From assembly GCF_001922985.1 (NCBI RefSeq), contig NZ_MRUH01000168.1, positions 186,001 through 250,000 on the forward strand: a stretch of 64,000 nucleotides of DNA, in the 5' to 3' direction. Each line of letters opens with the position of its first letter. Positions within the stretch are counted from its first letter, which is position 1. This document shows positions 9,162 to 19,710 of the stretch, in pieces. The notes under the pieces are model-generated. The model ran no database searches. It saw only the letters and a program-made list of their open reading frames with translations, and was not told the origin of the DNA. Position numbers and translations under genes: made by a program. The stretch comes from Teredinibacter waterburyi (GTDB taxonomy: Bacteria; Pseudomonadota; Gammaproteobacteria; Pseudomonadales; Cellvibrionaceae).

Positions 9162-9545
9162 TTAAACAACCATTATACCGTCGGCTTCTACTAATGCGCC
9201 TTTCGGTAATTCATTTACGCCAATCGCGGCACGGGCTGGGTAGGGCTCTTTAAAATATTTCGCCATCACTTCGTTAACAACGGGGAAATAACTCAAATCG
9301 GTTAAGAAAATATTCAATTTAACAATGTTTTGTAAGTTGCCATTCGCCGCGGCACAGACTGCACTAAGATTTTTAAAAACTTGTTCGGCCTGCGCAGCAA
9401 AATCGCCTTCAATCATTTCCATAGTTTCTGGAACCAACGGAATCTGGCCCGAAAGGTAAACTGTATTGCTCACCTTTACGGCTTGGGAGTATGTGCCTAT
9501 TGCTTTTGGCGCGTTGTCAGAATGAATAATAGCTCGGTTGGGCAT
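9162..9545 (-). CDS. ridA: 2-iminobutanoate/2-iminopropanoate deaminase RidA
   Basis: 127 residues, trimeric cytoplasmic enzyme that hydrolyses reactive imines and enamines, chiefly those released by PLP enzymes such as threonine dehydratase (ilvA is elsewhere in this window). The substrate-carboxylate Arg is at 105 ([10 protein letters not shown]), as in characterised RidA. It follows spoT by 41 bases on the same strand, the Pseudomonas arrangement, and is the last gene of the gmk-rpoZ-spoT-ridA run. Confidence 0.95.
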   Translation of the reverse strand: MPNRAIIHSDNAPKAIGTYSQAVKVSNTVYLSGQIPLVPETMEMIEGDFAAQAEQVFKNLSAVCAAANGNLQNIVKLNIFLTDLSYFPVVNEVMAKYFKEPYPARAAIGVNELPKGALVEADGIMVV

Positions 9546-9586
9546 AACTAAGTCTCGTGATTAAATTGTTGGGAATATAATAAATA

Positions 9587-11695
9587 TTATTGTTTTGCGC
9601 GCGTTACGCTGGTAACAGAGCGCATGGTGCGTACCGAGCGCATTACATTGGCAAGGTGTACGCGGCTGGTGACGGCAATAGTTAGCGTAATAACACTGTG
9701 CTCGGCATCGCGCTCTTCTACTTGAATACCTTCGATACTAGTGCCGGTCTGTGCGATGCGAGTCGCTAGCGATGCGATAATACCTCGCTCCGCTTGCACC
9801 TCAACTCTAATCTGACTGAGGAACTCACCCTGCACATTCGCGGCCCAGCTGATATCGGAAAGATTCTCTTTTTTATTGCGTAAATCATTGAGGTTACGAC
9901 AAGCGTCGCGGTGCACAACAATGCCCTTGTCTGTGCTTAGGTGGCCGATAATCGGATCACCCGGAATCGGTCGACAGCAGCGAGCGAATTGAATGAGTAA
10001 GCTATCAGCGGAATCGATAGCGATTGGCGAGCCTGTTAAACTGCGAATTTCACCATCGGGGCTGAGCATCTGTGCAATCGTGAGTGCGGTCAGTTGACCG
10101 AGGCCAATTTTCTCATAGAGTTCTTCCAGAGATTGAATAAGCGTTTGGTCTTGCAGCTGCTGGATTTGCGGCTGCGTCAACTCGCTGAGCTTCATATTGT
10201 ACTGAGTGAACGCACGCGACAACATACGTTTGCCAAGTTCAACCGACTCCATGTGGCGCTGATTTTTTAAGTAGTGACGAATTGCAGCGCGGGCCTTAGC
10301 GGTAACCACAAAGTTCAACCAGTTGGGGTTGGGTTGGGACTTTTCTGAGGTGATTATTTTAACTTTCTGACCGCTTTCCAATACTTGCGACAAGGGCGCG
10401 GGGCGATCATTTATACGGCAGGCAACACAAGTGTTACCCACTTGGGTGTGTACACCGTAGGCGAAATCGACAGGGGTAGAGCCGGCAGGCAATTCGATAA
10501 TTGCGCCTTTCGGTGTGAATACGTAAACCTCGTCGCGAAACAGGTCGACCTTAACGCTTTCGACAAACTCCACCGAGCTGTTGGTGTGCTGTTGGATCTC
10601 GAGCAAACGTTTGATCCAGCGGTTAGCTCTATCGTAGCTGCCGTGGGAACTCTCGTCGTCGTTTGCAGATTTATATAGCCAATGTGCAGCAACACCGCTG
10701 CTGGCTAATTCGTCCATTTCTTTAGTGCGAATCTGCACTTCAATGGGAACGCCTTGAGCGCCGATCACAACCGTGTGCAATGATTGGTAGCCGTTCTCTT
10801 TTGGAATGGCGATGTAATCTTTGAACTCGCCAGGCTTGGGCTTGTATAAATTGTGCACCGAGCCAAGTGTGCGGTAACAGGTATCTATGTCTTCCACAAT
10901 AATGCGGAACGCATACACATCCATAATTTCTTTAAAGCTTTTGTGCTTGTTGCGCATCTTGTTGTAGATGCTGAACAGGTGCTTTTCACGGCCAATAACC
11001 AAGCCCTGAATATCGTCGCGTTGCAGGCGAGTTTCGATGGTGGACTGAATTTTTTCTACTACCGCTTTGCGATTACCGCGAATGTTTTGCAGCGAGGCAT
11101 GTAGCCGAGTTGCGCGAAGCGGGTGCATGGCCGCGAAACCGCGATCTTCAAATTCTATACGCCAGTCATTCATTCCCAGGCGGTGGGCGATGGGGGCATA
11201 GATCTCGAGGGTTTCTTTTGCAATGCGACGTTTTTTTTCTGGCGGCAGAGCACCGAGGGTGCGCATGTTATGTAATCGATCGGACATCTTGACCACGATA
11301 ACACGGAGGTCTTGCGCCATGGCCAGCGCCATTTTCTGGAAGTTTTTAGCCTGCTTTTCTGCTTGGGATTCGAATTCAATTTTGGCGAGCTTACTCACCC
11401 CATCAACAATATCAGCTACCGGTTGCCCAAACTGTTCAACGATAGCTTGTTTGCCGATACCGGTATCTTCGATGACATCATGCAACATGGCGGCCATCAA
11501 GCTTTGATGGTCCATGTGAATGGAGGCGAGAATATTGGCTACTGCGAGGGGGTGGGTGATATAGGGTTCACCGCTGCGCCGAAATTGGCCTGTGTGAGCT
11601 TGCTCGGCGTAGTAGTAGGCGCGCTTAACGCGGTTAACCTGAGGTGGCTCAAGATAAGAGGAGAGCCTGTGACTTAATGAATCAATAGTTAACAA
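9587..11695 (-). CDS. spoT: Bifunctional (p)ppGpp synthetase/hydrolase SpoT
   Basis: 702 residues, the same length as E. coli SpoT. Makes and degrades (p)ppGpp. N-terminal HD hydrolase (HPLAVANIL, MLHDVIEDT); synthetase with GREKHLFSIYNKM, DVYAFRIIVE, GYQSLHT and EVQIRT; TGS domain starting at VFTPKGAIIELP; conserved helical region; C-terminal ACT. Hydrolase motifs are intact, and the synthetase motifs look kept as well. Starts with TTG 11695 behind GAGAGGGG; no nearer ATG exists. It is 18 bases from the rpoZ stop, so it is cotranscribed with gmk-rpoZ. Confidence 0.96.
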   Translation of the reverse strand: MLTIDSLSHRLSSYLEPPQVNRVKRAYYYAEQAHTGQFRRSGEPYITHPLAVANILASIHMDHQSLMAAMLHDVIEDTGIGKQAIVEQFGQPVADIVDGVSKLAKIEFESQAEKQAKNFQKMALAMAQDLRVIVVKMSDRLHNMRTLGALPPEKKRRIAKETLEIYAPIAHRLGMNDWRIEFEDRGFAAMHPLRATRLHASLQNIRGNRKAVVEKIQSTIETRLQRDDIQGLVIGREKHLFSIYNKMRNKHKSFKEIMDVYAFRIIVEDIDTCYRTLGSVHNLYKPKPGEFKDYIAIPKENGYQSLHTVVIGAQGVPIEVQIRTKEMDELASSGVAAHWLYKSANDDESSHGSYDRANRWIKRLLEIQQHTNSSVEFVESVKVDLFRDEVYVFTPKGAIIELPAGSTPVDFAYGVHTQVGNTCVACRINDRPAPLSQVLESGQKVKIITSEKSQPNPNWLNFVVTAKARAAIRHYLKNQRHMESVELGKRMLSRAFTQYNMKLSELTQPQIQQLQDQTLIQSLEELYEKIGLGQLTALTIAQMLSPDGEIRSLTGSPIAIDSADSLLIQFARCCRPIPGDPIIGHLSTDKGIVVHRDACRNLNDLRNKKENLSDISWAANVQGEFLSQIRVEVQAERGIIASLATRIAQTGTSIEGIQVEERDAEHSVITLTIAVTSRVHLANVMRSVRTMRSVTSVTRAKQ

Positions 11696-11713
11696 GACAC
11701 CCCTCTCATAATG

Positions 11714-11980
11714 TTATTCAGCTGCTTGGTCAGCGTTCTCATCGTGGGCTACAGCCACTGGGCGAACGATTGGCTCGTCCACTTCTTCCAGAATACTGGC
11801 GTCGATAAAGCCTTCTTCAATTTCGCGTAGTGCGATTACCGTCGGTTTGTCGTTTTCTTCCGCTACCATTGGCTCTTTACCACCAACAGCGAGCTGACGA
11901 GCGCGTTTGCTGCCAACCATAACGAGTTCAAAACGGTTATCTACGTGATCTAAACAATCTTCAACAGTAATTCTTGCCAT
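11714..11980 (-). CDS. rpoZ: RNA polymerase omega subunit
   Basis: 88 residues beginning [20 protein letters not shown], typical of omega, which binds the beta-prime C-terminus, helps assembly and forms part of a ppGpp site. Its place between gmk and spoT is the conserved gammaproteobacterial one and links the polymerase ppGpp site with the ppGpp enzyme. GGAA lies seven bases before the ATG. Acidic C-terminal tail. Confidence 0.97.
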   Translation of the reverse strand: MARITVEDCLDHVDNRFELVMVGSKRARQLAVGGKEPMVAEENDKPTVIALREIEEGFIDASILEEVDEPIVRPVAVAHDENADQAAE

Positions 11981-12053
11981 GTTCGTTTCCGTTACCTGTA
12001 AGGTTACTTGATTTTGATCTGAAAAGGGCGGGAAGTGTACGCAAATTGCTCAA

Positions 12054-12731
<678 letters not shown>

Positions 12732-12948
12732 CTAACGGAGATGACGCAGTACGAGTGACGTTGGTAGCCATTATAGGGGCTTTGCGGGCGCGAGTCGCCT
12801 AGACAAACAGGAATGAAAGGTTTTCGATTGCAGTTTAGCGCTCAAGCGCGATCGAATTAGGGCTTTGAATATGTTGTGTCTGGAGCGCAGCAAGTGAAAA
12901 CCTGTGCAATACTAAGCTAGACCTTTTACGGCTATAGCAGGATCTATT

Positions 12949-15264
12949 TTGTTGCCGCCCAATTTTCTTAAGACTGTGTTTATCGCTGGCGTTGGGTACT
13001 GGCTGTGTGGTTTGGCGGCTGGATTTCTTGTTATTCCTCCGGGCTTCGCCAGCCCGATTTGGCCTGCTGCTGGCTTCGCGTACCTTATGGTATTGGCGCG
13101 CGGCAAGTGGGTGGCGTTGGGTGTGCTTTGTGCATCTTTCCTGATTAATCTGTCCTTCGCTGGCGCATCATTACTAGAGCCATCCCCGGTATTTGTCCCT
13201 TCTTTTTGCATAGCGTTTGGTGCAGCCATGCAAACGCTGGCGGCGCGCTGGTTAACCTTGCGCTTCACCCACTTTCCCGATGTTATTCGGCACGGCAACG
13301 ATGCGTTGTTAATCGGACTGCTCGCCGGCCCTTTGGCTTGCATTCTCTCATCGTCGATCGGTGTTGCCAGTTTAATCGCCGCTGGTGTTATGCCTGCGAA
13401 TGCTGCGGGGCTAAATTGGCTTAACTGGTGGATTGGTGATTCGGTTGGGGTGCTCATTTTTGCGCCGATAATTCTTGCCCCTCACTTGGGTATTCACTGG
13501 GGCGAAAAGCGTAAATTAACGCTCTTTTTTGCGGTGTATTTAGGCTTGGTGTTAATCGTGATGCTGCTGTTCGTGGCGGCACGTGACTCTCAACAATTAA
13601 AGTTACAGCAGTTGTTTAGAGAAAAAGTGGAAGGCGTACATTCTGCACTGTTGAAACAGCTAGAAAATATGGAGCACGCTAGCCAGACCCTAGTGTCGGT
13701 TTTTACAACATTCGGCAAACCTACGCGAGAGCAGTTCGCTGAGTATGCGATGGGGGTGTATGCGCATACGTCCGGTAGTCAGGCGCTTTCTTGGATTCCC
13801 ATAGTATCTGCAAGTCAGCGAGAAAATTATGAGCAGCAGCTATATCGAGTAGCGAATGACTCCATCGGATTTAGTGAGCGAGACGTTGAGGGGCGGTTGA
13901 TCTCTGCCGCTAAACGTGAGGTCTACTACCCTGTTTTCTATATTGAACCCTATGCCACCAATACCGCTGCACTTGGCTACGACTTAGGATCGGACGGCAA
14001 GCGCCTAGCCGCCATCACTAAGGTGATCGAAAGCCAAAATTCTTTAGTGACTGAGCCGATAATTTTGGTACAAGAGCAGGGTAGCTCGAGTTCGATCTTA
14101 TTGTTGTCACCGGTAGTTAAGTCTGTAGCTGAGGGCGGTGCTAGGGAGCGTGGAGCTAGAAAAATAGTAACTAGCCTAGTCTCTACTGTGTATAGAGCGA
14201 AAGACGTTCTTGATGCGGCACTTCCGGCTGATATTAGTCGCTATGCCGCAATTACCTTTCGCGATTCCGCTGCGCGTGAGGGTGAGTATTTCTACGTAAG
14301 TGGTATTGAGGGGCGCGGTGCTAGTATATCTAAAGAAATTGAATTTTTAGGCCGAAAATGGATTGTCAGCTATACGCAGGCGGATGAATTTATACATGAA
14401 AACCAAACGCTTGCCGTATGGGTCGTATTGGTGTGCGGCTTTGTACTGGTCACCATTTTCGGTTTGTTTTTTCTCTTGCTCCTAAGTCGGGCAGCATTTG
14501 TTGAAAAGGAGGTTGAGTCCAAAACATTGGCTCTAAACGCTGCCGTAATAAAGGCGGAGCAAGCCAGCAAGATTAAATCGGATTTTCTGGCGAGTATGTC
14601 GCACGAATTGCGCACGCCGCTTAACTCGATTATTGGATTTAGCGTACGCCTTTTGCGTACGGCAGATGCAGAAAAGGATAAGCGCTTACGCAGTTCCTTA
14701 GAAATTATTGAGCGAAATGGCAAGCACCTACTTACCCTGATAAACGAGATTCTTGACCTATCTAAAGTTGAAGCTGGCCGTATGGAACTCATTTTTGAAG
14801 ATGTGTATTTCGTGCCGTTACTTGATGACTTACGCGAGCTGGCAAGCCCGCTAGTTGAAGCAAAATCTTTAACGTTAAATATTGGTGTAATTCCCATTGA
14901 AAGTATTCGGGCGGATAGAACACGGTTGCTACAAATATTGATTAACCTTGTGTCGAATGGCATTAAATTTACCGACGAAGGCGCTATTACGATTGATGGG
15001 GTGCTGGCGGAAAGGCAGGGGAAAGCCGGTTTGGAATTGCGAGTGTCAGATACTGGTAGAGGTATGGACGAGCAGGGCTTGTTAAAAATATTTCGCCGTT
15101 ACGAGCAGCTTGTTAATTCCGCCAATGTCGGCGAGCTTGGTACGGGGCTTGGGCTTGCCTTAGCACAAGAACTGGTAATGTTACACGGCGGTGAGATTAC
15201 GGCGAAAAGTACAGTCGGCGCTGGCTCCACATTTACACTATGGCTACCTATAAATAAACATTAA
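12949..15264 (+). CDS. MASE1-CHASE sensor histidine kinase, orphan
   Basis: 771 residues. An N-terminal MASE1-like multi-helix membrane region (about 5-210; SPIWPAAGFAYL is typical), a periplasmic CHASE domain (about 230-440, with the YPVFYIEPYATNTAALGYDL region), a further helix near 490-515, HisKA with the phospho-acceptor at His552 (SHELRTP), and HATPase with N (LVSNGIKF), G1 (DTGRGMDE) and G2 (GTGLGLA) boxes. No receiver follows and no response regulator is adjacent, so the partner is unknown. Start TTG 12949 with AGGA six bases before it (TTG 12952 also possible). It is divergent from gmk and interrupts the usual gmk-yicC order. The CHASE ligand is unknown. Confidence 0.9.
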   Translation: MLPPNFLKTVFIAGVGYWLCGLAAGFLVIPPGFASPIWPAAGFAYLMVLARGKWVALGVLCASFLINLSFAGASLLEPSPVFVPSFCIAFGAAMQTLAARWLTLRFTHFPDVIRHGNDALLIGLLAGPLACILSSSIGVASLIAAGVMPANAAGLNWLNWWIGDSVGVLIFAPIILAPHLGIHWGEKRKLTLFFAVYLGLVLIVMLLFVAARDSQQLKLQQLFREKVEGVHSALLKQLENMEHASQTLVSVFTTFGKPTREQFAEYAMGVYAHTSGSQALSWIPIVSASQRENYEQQLYRVANDSIGFSERDVEGRLISAAKREVYYPVFYIEPYATNTAALGYDLGSDGKRLAAITKVIESQNSLVTEPIILVQEQGSSSSILLLSPVVKSVAEGGARERGARKIVTSLVSTVYRAKDVLDAALPADISRYAAITFRDSAAREGEYFYVSGIEGRGASISKEIEFLGRKWIVSYTQADEFIHENQTLAVWVVLVCGFVLVTIFGLFFLLLLSRAAFVEKEVESKTLALNAAVIKAEQASKIKSDFLASMSHELRTPLNSIIGFSVRLLRTADAEKDKRLRSSLEIIERNGKHLLTLINEILDLSKVEAGRMELIFEDVYFVPLLDDLRELASPLVEAKSLTLNIGVIPIESIRADRTRLLQILINLVSNGIKFTDEGAITIDGVLAERQGKAGLELRVSDTGRGMDEQGLLKIFRRYEQLVNSANVGELGTGLGLALAQELVMLHGGEITAKSTVGAGSTFTLWLPINKH

Positions 15265-15402
15265 TTTAGGGCGACGATAAGATTTAGTTCGGTCGCCTAA
15301 TGTTGGTTGGAGTTGGGCTTAGGGAGGTGTGCCAGTTTTAAATATTGGTGTAATCGCGACTGTGAACGAAATATACGTGAATCATAAGAGAATAAAATAA
15401 CT

Positions 15403-16158
15403 ATGTTGAGTACTGTGCAATTGAAACTAACCATATTGTTGGTTGTAGTCTGGCTGAGTGGTTGCGCCAGTAGCGCTAAGCCATTTAATACGCCGCTTCC
15501 TACCTTATTTGTCGATAAGCCTGCAATGCAAACCGATAGTTGGGCGGTATCCTGGTGGGAGCCACGGCACAACGAAAAGTTAGCCCTAGCAGCTAGCGCC
15601 AATGTCGATATTGTAATGCTTGGCGATTCCATTACCCATTTTTGGGAGACCGATGGCGCCGATGTTTGGCAGGAGTACTACGCCGATAAAAACGCATTTA
15701 ACTTGGGCTTTAGCGGCGATCGTACCGAGCATGTGTTGTGGCGACTAGAGCATGGTGCTGTAGCAGAAATTTCGCCTAAACTCGTCGTATTGATGATAGG
15801 CACTAACAATACTGGCCATAGAATGGACCCTGCGGCCTATACAGCAATTGGTGTTTCTGCCATCGTCACCGAGTTACGTGAACGCTTGCCTGAATCGAAA
15901 ATACTTTTACTGGGAATTTTTCCAAGAGCTTACTCTCCGTACAACGAAATGCGCTTAAGAAATGTTGAAATAAACAAGAAGATTTCCGATTTGGACGATG
16001 CGAAAAATATCTTCTATTTAGATATAGGGAATATTTTCCTAGCTGCAGATGGCACGATTAGGGCGGATCTTATGCCGGATTACTTGCATCCCAACGCCGA
16101 GGGCTACGCCTTGTGGGCCGCAGCGATGCAGCCGGCAATCGAAAGGTTGTTAAAGTAA
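15403..16158 (+). CDS. SGNH/GDSL-family esterase lipoprotein
   Basis: 251 residues with a signal peptide ending in a lipobox (LSGC, Cys about 21), so predicted to be membrane-anchored and exported. SGNH blocks are clear: block I GDSIT (nucleophile Ser), block II Gly in FSGDRTEHVLWRL, block III GTNN, block V DYLHP (catalytic Asp and His). Closest in style to PAF-acetylhydrolase-like and carbohydrate-esterase members that deacetylate sugars; substrate is inferred only. It lies 138 bases after the sensor kinase and converges on yicC. One copy of the TAAATATTGGTGTAAT repeat is 48 bases before the start. Confidence 0.9.
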   Translation: MLSTVQLKLTILLVVVWLSGCASSAKPFNTPLPTLFVDKPAMQTDSWAVSWWEPRHNEKLALAASANVDIVMLGDSITHFWETDGADVWQEYYADKNAFNLGFSGDRTEHVLWRLEHGAVAEISPKLVVLMIGTNNTGHRMDPAAYTAIGVSAIVTELRERLPESKILLLGIFPRAYSPYNEMRLRNVEINKKISDLDDAKNIFYLDIGNIFLAADGTIRADLMPDYLHPNAEGYALWAAAMQPAIERLLK

Positions 16159-16191
16159 GTTGGTTTTGGACCGGCTGCTGAGTGATGGCGA

Positions 16192-17058
16192 TTACTCGAT
16201 ATTCTGAACCTGCTCCCGCATCTGCTCTATAAATACTTTTAAATCTACAGCAATCTGGGTCGTTTCTGCAGACATGGATTTCGACGAAAGTGTATTGGCT
16301 TCGCGATTCAATTCCTGCATCAAAAAATCTAATCTGCGGCCAATAGGGCCTTTTTGCTTGAGTGCTAACTTAACTTCTTGGAGGTGTGCATCGAGGCGAT
16401 CCAACTCTTCGGCGACATCCGATTTTTGACAAACGTATACCACTTCTTGATTAAATCTTTCTTCGTCCACTTCTATCTTTAGTGTTTCCACGCGAGCGCG
16501 CAGCTTGTCGCGGTATTGCGATATTAATTCGGGCATAAGTTGACGCACGGTTACAACGTGGCCAGCAATGCTATCCAGTCGTTGTTGAATAAAATGCTGC
16601 AACTCGTCGCCTTCGCGTTGGCGATTTTCTATAAGTACTTTCAGCGTCTCGCCAAAAAGCTTTAATGCGGCTTCGCCAAGCAGTTCTGGGTCTACGTCAG
16701 CGGCTTGTAACACCCCAGGCCAGCGCAAAATATCTAAAGCGTTCAGTGGCGCGGGGTTGTTCAGTTGGGTTTGAAGCTGTTGCGCAAGTTCTGCAATTTG
16801 GCTCGCAAATTTCTGGTTTAGTTCAAGATCGGAATTTTCGCTGTTATCAATTTTAAACTGAATACCCGCTTCAATCTTACCGCGACTCAGCTGCTTACGA
16901 AGTTGGTCGCGCAAGTGTGGTTCGAGTCGGCGTAGGGTATCGGGTAGACGTAAAGTGGGTTCTAGGTAGCGGTGATTTACACTGCGAATTTCACAGGAGA
17001 GCGAGCCCCAAGGGTGTTGAGCTTCCAAGCGGGCGAAGCCGGTCATGCTGCGTGGCAT
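16192..17058 (-). CDS. yicC: YicC/YloC family endoribonuclease
   Basis: 288 residues from the ATG at 17058 (MPRSMTGFARL, the family N-terminus); a start at 17076 adds six non-homologous residues. E. coli YicC (287 residues) is an endoribonuclease implicated in small-RNA turnover and stationary-phase survival. IRSVNHRYLE and the C-terminal LMQELNREANTLSSKS are diagnostic. Divergent from rph, as in Pseudomonas. Confidence 0.95.
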   Translation of the reverse strand: MPRSMTGFARLEAQHPWGSLSCEIRSVNHRYLEPTLRLPDTLRRLEPHLRDQLRKQLSRGKIEAGIQFKIDNSENSDLELNQKFASQIAELAQQLQTQLNNPAPLNALDILRWPGVLQAADVDPELLGEAALKLFGETLKVLIENRQREGDELQHFIQQRLDSIAGHVVTVRQLMPELISQYRDKLRARVETLKIEVDEERFNQEVVYVCQKSDVAEELDRLDAHLQEVKLALKQKGPIGRRLDFLMQELNREANTLSSKSMSAETTQIAVDLKVFIEQMREQVQNIE

Positions 17059-17274
17059 AAATTTTCCTCGTTGCAACGGTGTACGCGGGGATGCTGTTTT
17101 CTCAAGTGAATCTCGTCAATTTTCTAGGAATTGACGGAGAAAATTAAATCCTTAACGTGCGCGTTATTTATTATTTTGTGCCGCGCATGTTAACACAGAG
17201 ATATTAATACGCGCTCGCAGGTAGCATAATACCGCCCCTAATAATTTACCTCATTGTAACTCTAGGAATTTAGT

Positions 17275-17994
17275 ATGAATCGACCGAGTGGCCGCGCCCT
17301 TGACCAATTGCGAGATATTAGTATTGTCCGCCAATTTACTCGTCACGCCGAAGGCTCGGTGTTAGTGAGTTTTGGTGAAACCAAGGTTATTTGTAATGCC
17401 AGTGTGCAAGAGGGAGTGCCAAGGTTTATGAAGGGCTCTGGTCGCGGTTGGATTACGGCTGAGTATGGCATGTTGCCGCGTTCGACCGGTTCGCGCATGG
17501 ATCGTGAAGCGGCGCGGGGCAAGCAGGGTGGCCGCACGGTAGAGATTCAGCGATTGATTGGTCGCTCGCTACGGGCAGCTGTCGATATGGAGCTCCTAGG
17601 TGAAAATACCATCGTTTTGGATTGTGATGTTATTCAAGCGGATGGCGGCACTCGTACCGCGTCGATTACTGGTGCCTGTGTGGCTTTGGTTGATGCGTTG
17701 CGTCATTTACAGCGGAATAAAATGATTAAGACTGATCCGCTGCTACATATGGTCGCGTCGGTATCGGTTGGTATTTACCAGGGGCAGGCGGTATTGGATT
17801 TGGATTATCCAGAGGATTCGGCAGCGGATACAGATATGAACATCGTTATGACCGAAGCTGGCGGCATGATAGAGATTCAAGGCACTGCAGAGAAGGCTCC
17901 TTTTACAGAGGCGCAGTTTGCCGAGATGTTTGGTTTAGCGAAAAAGGGTATTGCGGAGCTTAATCAGTTACAGCGCGACGCACTGGCTCAATAA
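17275..17994 (+). CDS. rph: Ribonuclease PH
   Basis: 239 residues. Phosphorolytic 3'-to-5' exoribonuclease that trims tRNA 3' ends, working as a hexamer. Full-length, unlike the truncated E. coli K-12 form. Typical stretches: [13 protein letters not shown] at the N-terminus, [27 protein letters not shown] (phosphate site) and [19 protein letters not shown]. Divergent from yicC with a 216-base shared upstream region. Confidence 0.97.
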   Translation: MNRPSGRALDQLRDISIVRQFTRHAEGSVLVSFGETKVICNASVQEGVPRFMKGSGRGWITAEYGMLPRSTGSRMDREAARGKQGGRTVEIQRLIGRSLRAAVDMELLGENTIVLDCDVIQADGGTRTASITGACVALVDALRHLQRNKMIKTDPLLHMVASVSVGIYQGQAVLDLDYPEDSAADTDMNIVMTEAGGMIEIQGTAEKAPFTEAQFAEMFGLAKKGIAELNQLQRDALAQ

Positions 17995-18350
17995 TTGTTG
18001 AGTCACTCGCAGATTTACAAATGGGTACAGACTGGTGTTAGAGCGTACTACCTTTAATGGTGTAAAATGGCGCTTGTTGTCGCCTATTGCAGCATGGTGG
18101 GTGTGAAGTTTTGGGGTTTATATACGCGATATTTTAGGTGAGGGGCATCTAAAATAAGGCGCAGGGCGTGTTTGCCACAACTGTGAGTGGTATGTCTTTT
18201 GCTCTCGTATCGGGGATGGATGCTGAGCGATTGCTGGATCGGCTATGGATTAGACTGCGAATGTCTATAGCGGTCTACTGGGCTGAAAGCGAAATTGATT
18301 ATAAAAATACAACGTTTATTAGTGCAGGACGCTAGGAAAGAGAGTGAAAT
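17995..18350. other. 356-base gap downstream of rph
   Basis: No gene is supported. The only structure I see is an imperfect 9-bp hairpin near 18131-18155 (TTTTAGGTG / CATCTAAAA with one G-T pair), not followed by a T run. It probably contains the promoter of the secreted protein gene at 18351. Confidence 0.4.
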
Positions 18351-18842
18351 ATGGGGATCTTAACTAATATAGACAGGGCTGCTATCTCGGCTGAGCTGCT
18401 GAAGCGAGCTGTCGCTAGAGGTGGAGTGCGTAGGTTATTGCTTGCGTGCGTAATTTTGGTGCAATCGGTTTTCGCTGGCGCCGTTATGGCCGCCAGTGAA
18501 AGCTTGGTATTGAAGGTGCCTGCTCATTCTCGGGATGGTAGCTATGTGTTACGTATTGACGGCGGTGAAGCGGCATTTCAGGCGGAGCGCCAAGGTCGCA
18601 GAATAGAGGTATATCGCAACAAAGACGGCGGTAGCTACCAGCGTATTATGGCGGGGCCTAAATGTACGGCGTTGTCAGAGTTAGTCCGTGAAAATGGTGT
18701 TTACGGCTACAAAGCGCGCTGGGTCAGCACCAAAGGTGAGGTTGTCTCGGCCTATACCAGTGAGGTGTTTGTTGAGGTTGCATCGCAAGTGCCACGCCTA
18801 ATGCCACGTCGCGACGAGCGCTTGGCTGCAGGAGGTATTTAA
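18351..18842 (+). CDS. Exported protein of unknown function
   Basis: 163 residues; not recognised. AGGAAAGAGAG before the ATG supports the start. A long charged N-region (about 28 residues) is followed by a hydrophobic core (LLLACVILVQSVFAGAV) and a likely signal peptidase I site after VMA. The mature part is about 115 residues. Its end (GVYGYKARWVSTKGEV...YTSEVFVEV) looks like the last strands of a fibronectin type III or similar beta-sandwich. One cysteine (Cys104), so no disulfide. It stands alone between rph and mutM, converging on mutM. It might bind a surface polymer; that is a guess. Confidence 0.7.
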   Translation: MGILTNIDRAAISAELLKRAVARGGVRRLLLACVILVQSVFAGAVMAASESLVLKVPAHSRDGSYVLRIDGGEAAFQAERQGRRIEVYRNKDGGSYQRIMAGPKCTALSELVRENGVYGYKARWVSTKGEVVSAYTSEVFVEVASQVPRLMPRRDERLAAGGI

Positions 18843-18894
18843 GCCTCGATTTTTAAGTTTCCGCCTAGTTTTTTGGTTGGACTTTTACTTGAGG

Positions 18895-19710
18895 TTATTT
18901 TTGACACTGGGTGCAGTACACGGTTGTGCGCTGTCCCAGTCGTTTCTCGGTTAGTGGTTTGTTGCAGCGAACGCAGGGTTGCCCGCCGCGACCGTAAACA
19001 TTAAGTTGCTGTACAAAATATCCCGGTTGGCCGTCGCTGCCAACGAAATCTTTTAGGGTGGTTCCGCCCTGTTCTATCGCTCGTGCTAACACCTGTTTTA
19101 TTTCCCCTACAAATACCTCGTACTTTGCTTTAGAAAGCTTTCCTGCGGCTTTTAGCGGGTGTATGTGGCTGTTAAAAAGCGCTTCATTCGCGTAAATATT
19201 ACCTACGCCGACAACGACCTTGCTGTCCATAATGAAGGTTTTAATTGCTGCGCTGCGTTTGCGAGATCTTTTGTAGAGGTAGTCTGCATTGAAGTGCGCT
19301 TCGAGCGGTTCGGGGCCTAGGTTCGCCAAAAGCTTGTGTTGGTAGGGCGCTCGACTGTGTAATAAGGAACCAAAGCGGCGAGGGTCGTAGAAGCGAAGCG
19401 CCAATCGATTATTAAATATCAGTTCGACATGGTCGTGCGCTTTTATCGCTTCCTTGGGGTCGGTAATGCGCATACTTCCAGACATGCCGAGGTGCCAAAT
19501 TAGCCAGTCGCCGCTAGCCAGTCCCATCAAAATATATTTGCCACGACGGCTAATGGAGGTGATTTTTTGGCCGCTGGCGAGGCTTGCCAAATCCTCGGGT
19601 ATCGGCCAGCGCAAACTGGCGTTGTGCACCACCACTGAGCGAATAGTCTTGCCCAAAATGTGAGGTTCTATGCCGCGTTTGGTGGTTTCAACTTCTGGTA
19701 GTTCTGGCAT
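18895..19710 (-). CDS. mutM: Formamidopyrimidine-DNA glycosylase
   Basis: 271 residues. Base-excision repair enzyme that removes 8-oxoguanine and formamidopyrimidines and cuts by beta,delta-elimination. MPELPEVETT gives the catalytic Pro2 and Glu3; the C-terminal zinc finger has four cysteines (CVRC...CTQC); GGTTLKDFVGSDGQPGYF precedes it. It lies downstream of rpmB-rpmG as in E. coli, but the rpmG terminator separates them, so it probably has its own promoter. Confidence 0.97.
   Translation of the reverse strand: MPELPEVETTKRGIEPHILGKTIRSVVVHNASLRWPIPEDLASLASGQKITSISRRGKYILMGLASGDWLIWHLGMSGSMRITDPKEAIKAHDHVELIFNNRLALRFYDPRRFGSLLHSRAPYQHKLLANLGPEPLEAHFNADYLYKRSRKRSAAIKTFIMDSKVVVGVGNIYANEALFNSHIHPLKAAGKLSKAKYEVFVGEIKQVLARAIEQGGTTLKDFVGSDGQPGYFVQQLNVYGRGGQPCVRCNKPLTEKRLGQRTTVYCTQCQK

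Noticed and set aside
11312-11677. 121-codon open frame antisense to spoT
   Set aside because: Lies wholly within conserved spoT hydrolase sequence on the other strand; no recognisable domain.
12912-13457. 181-codon open frame antisense to the kinase N-terminus
   Set aside because: Complement of the MASE1 membrane region; Pro/Ala/Asn-rich with no domain.
14370-14963. 197-codon open frame antisense to the MASE1-CHASE kinase
   Set aside because: Shadow of the HisKA region; low-complexity Ser/Arg-rich translation.
17995-18350. Possible riboswitch or tRNA in the rph downstream gap
   Set aside because: No cyclic di-GMP riboswitch core, no T-loop motif; only one weak hairpin.
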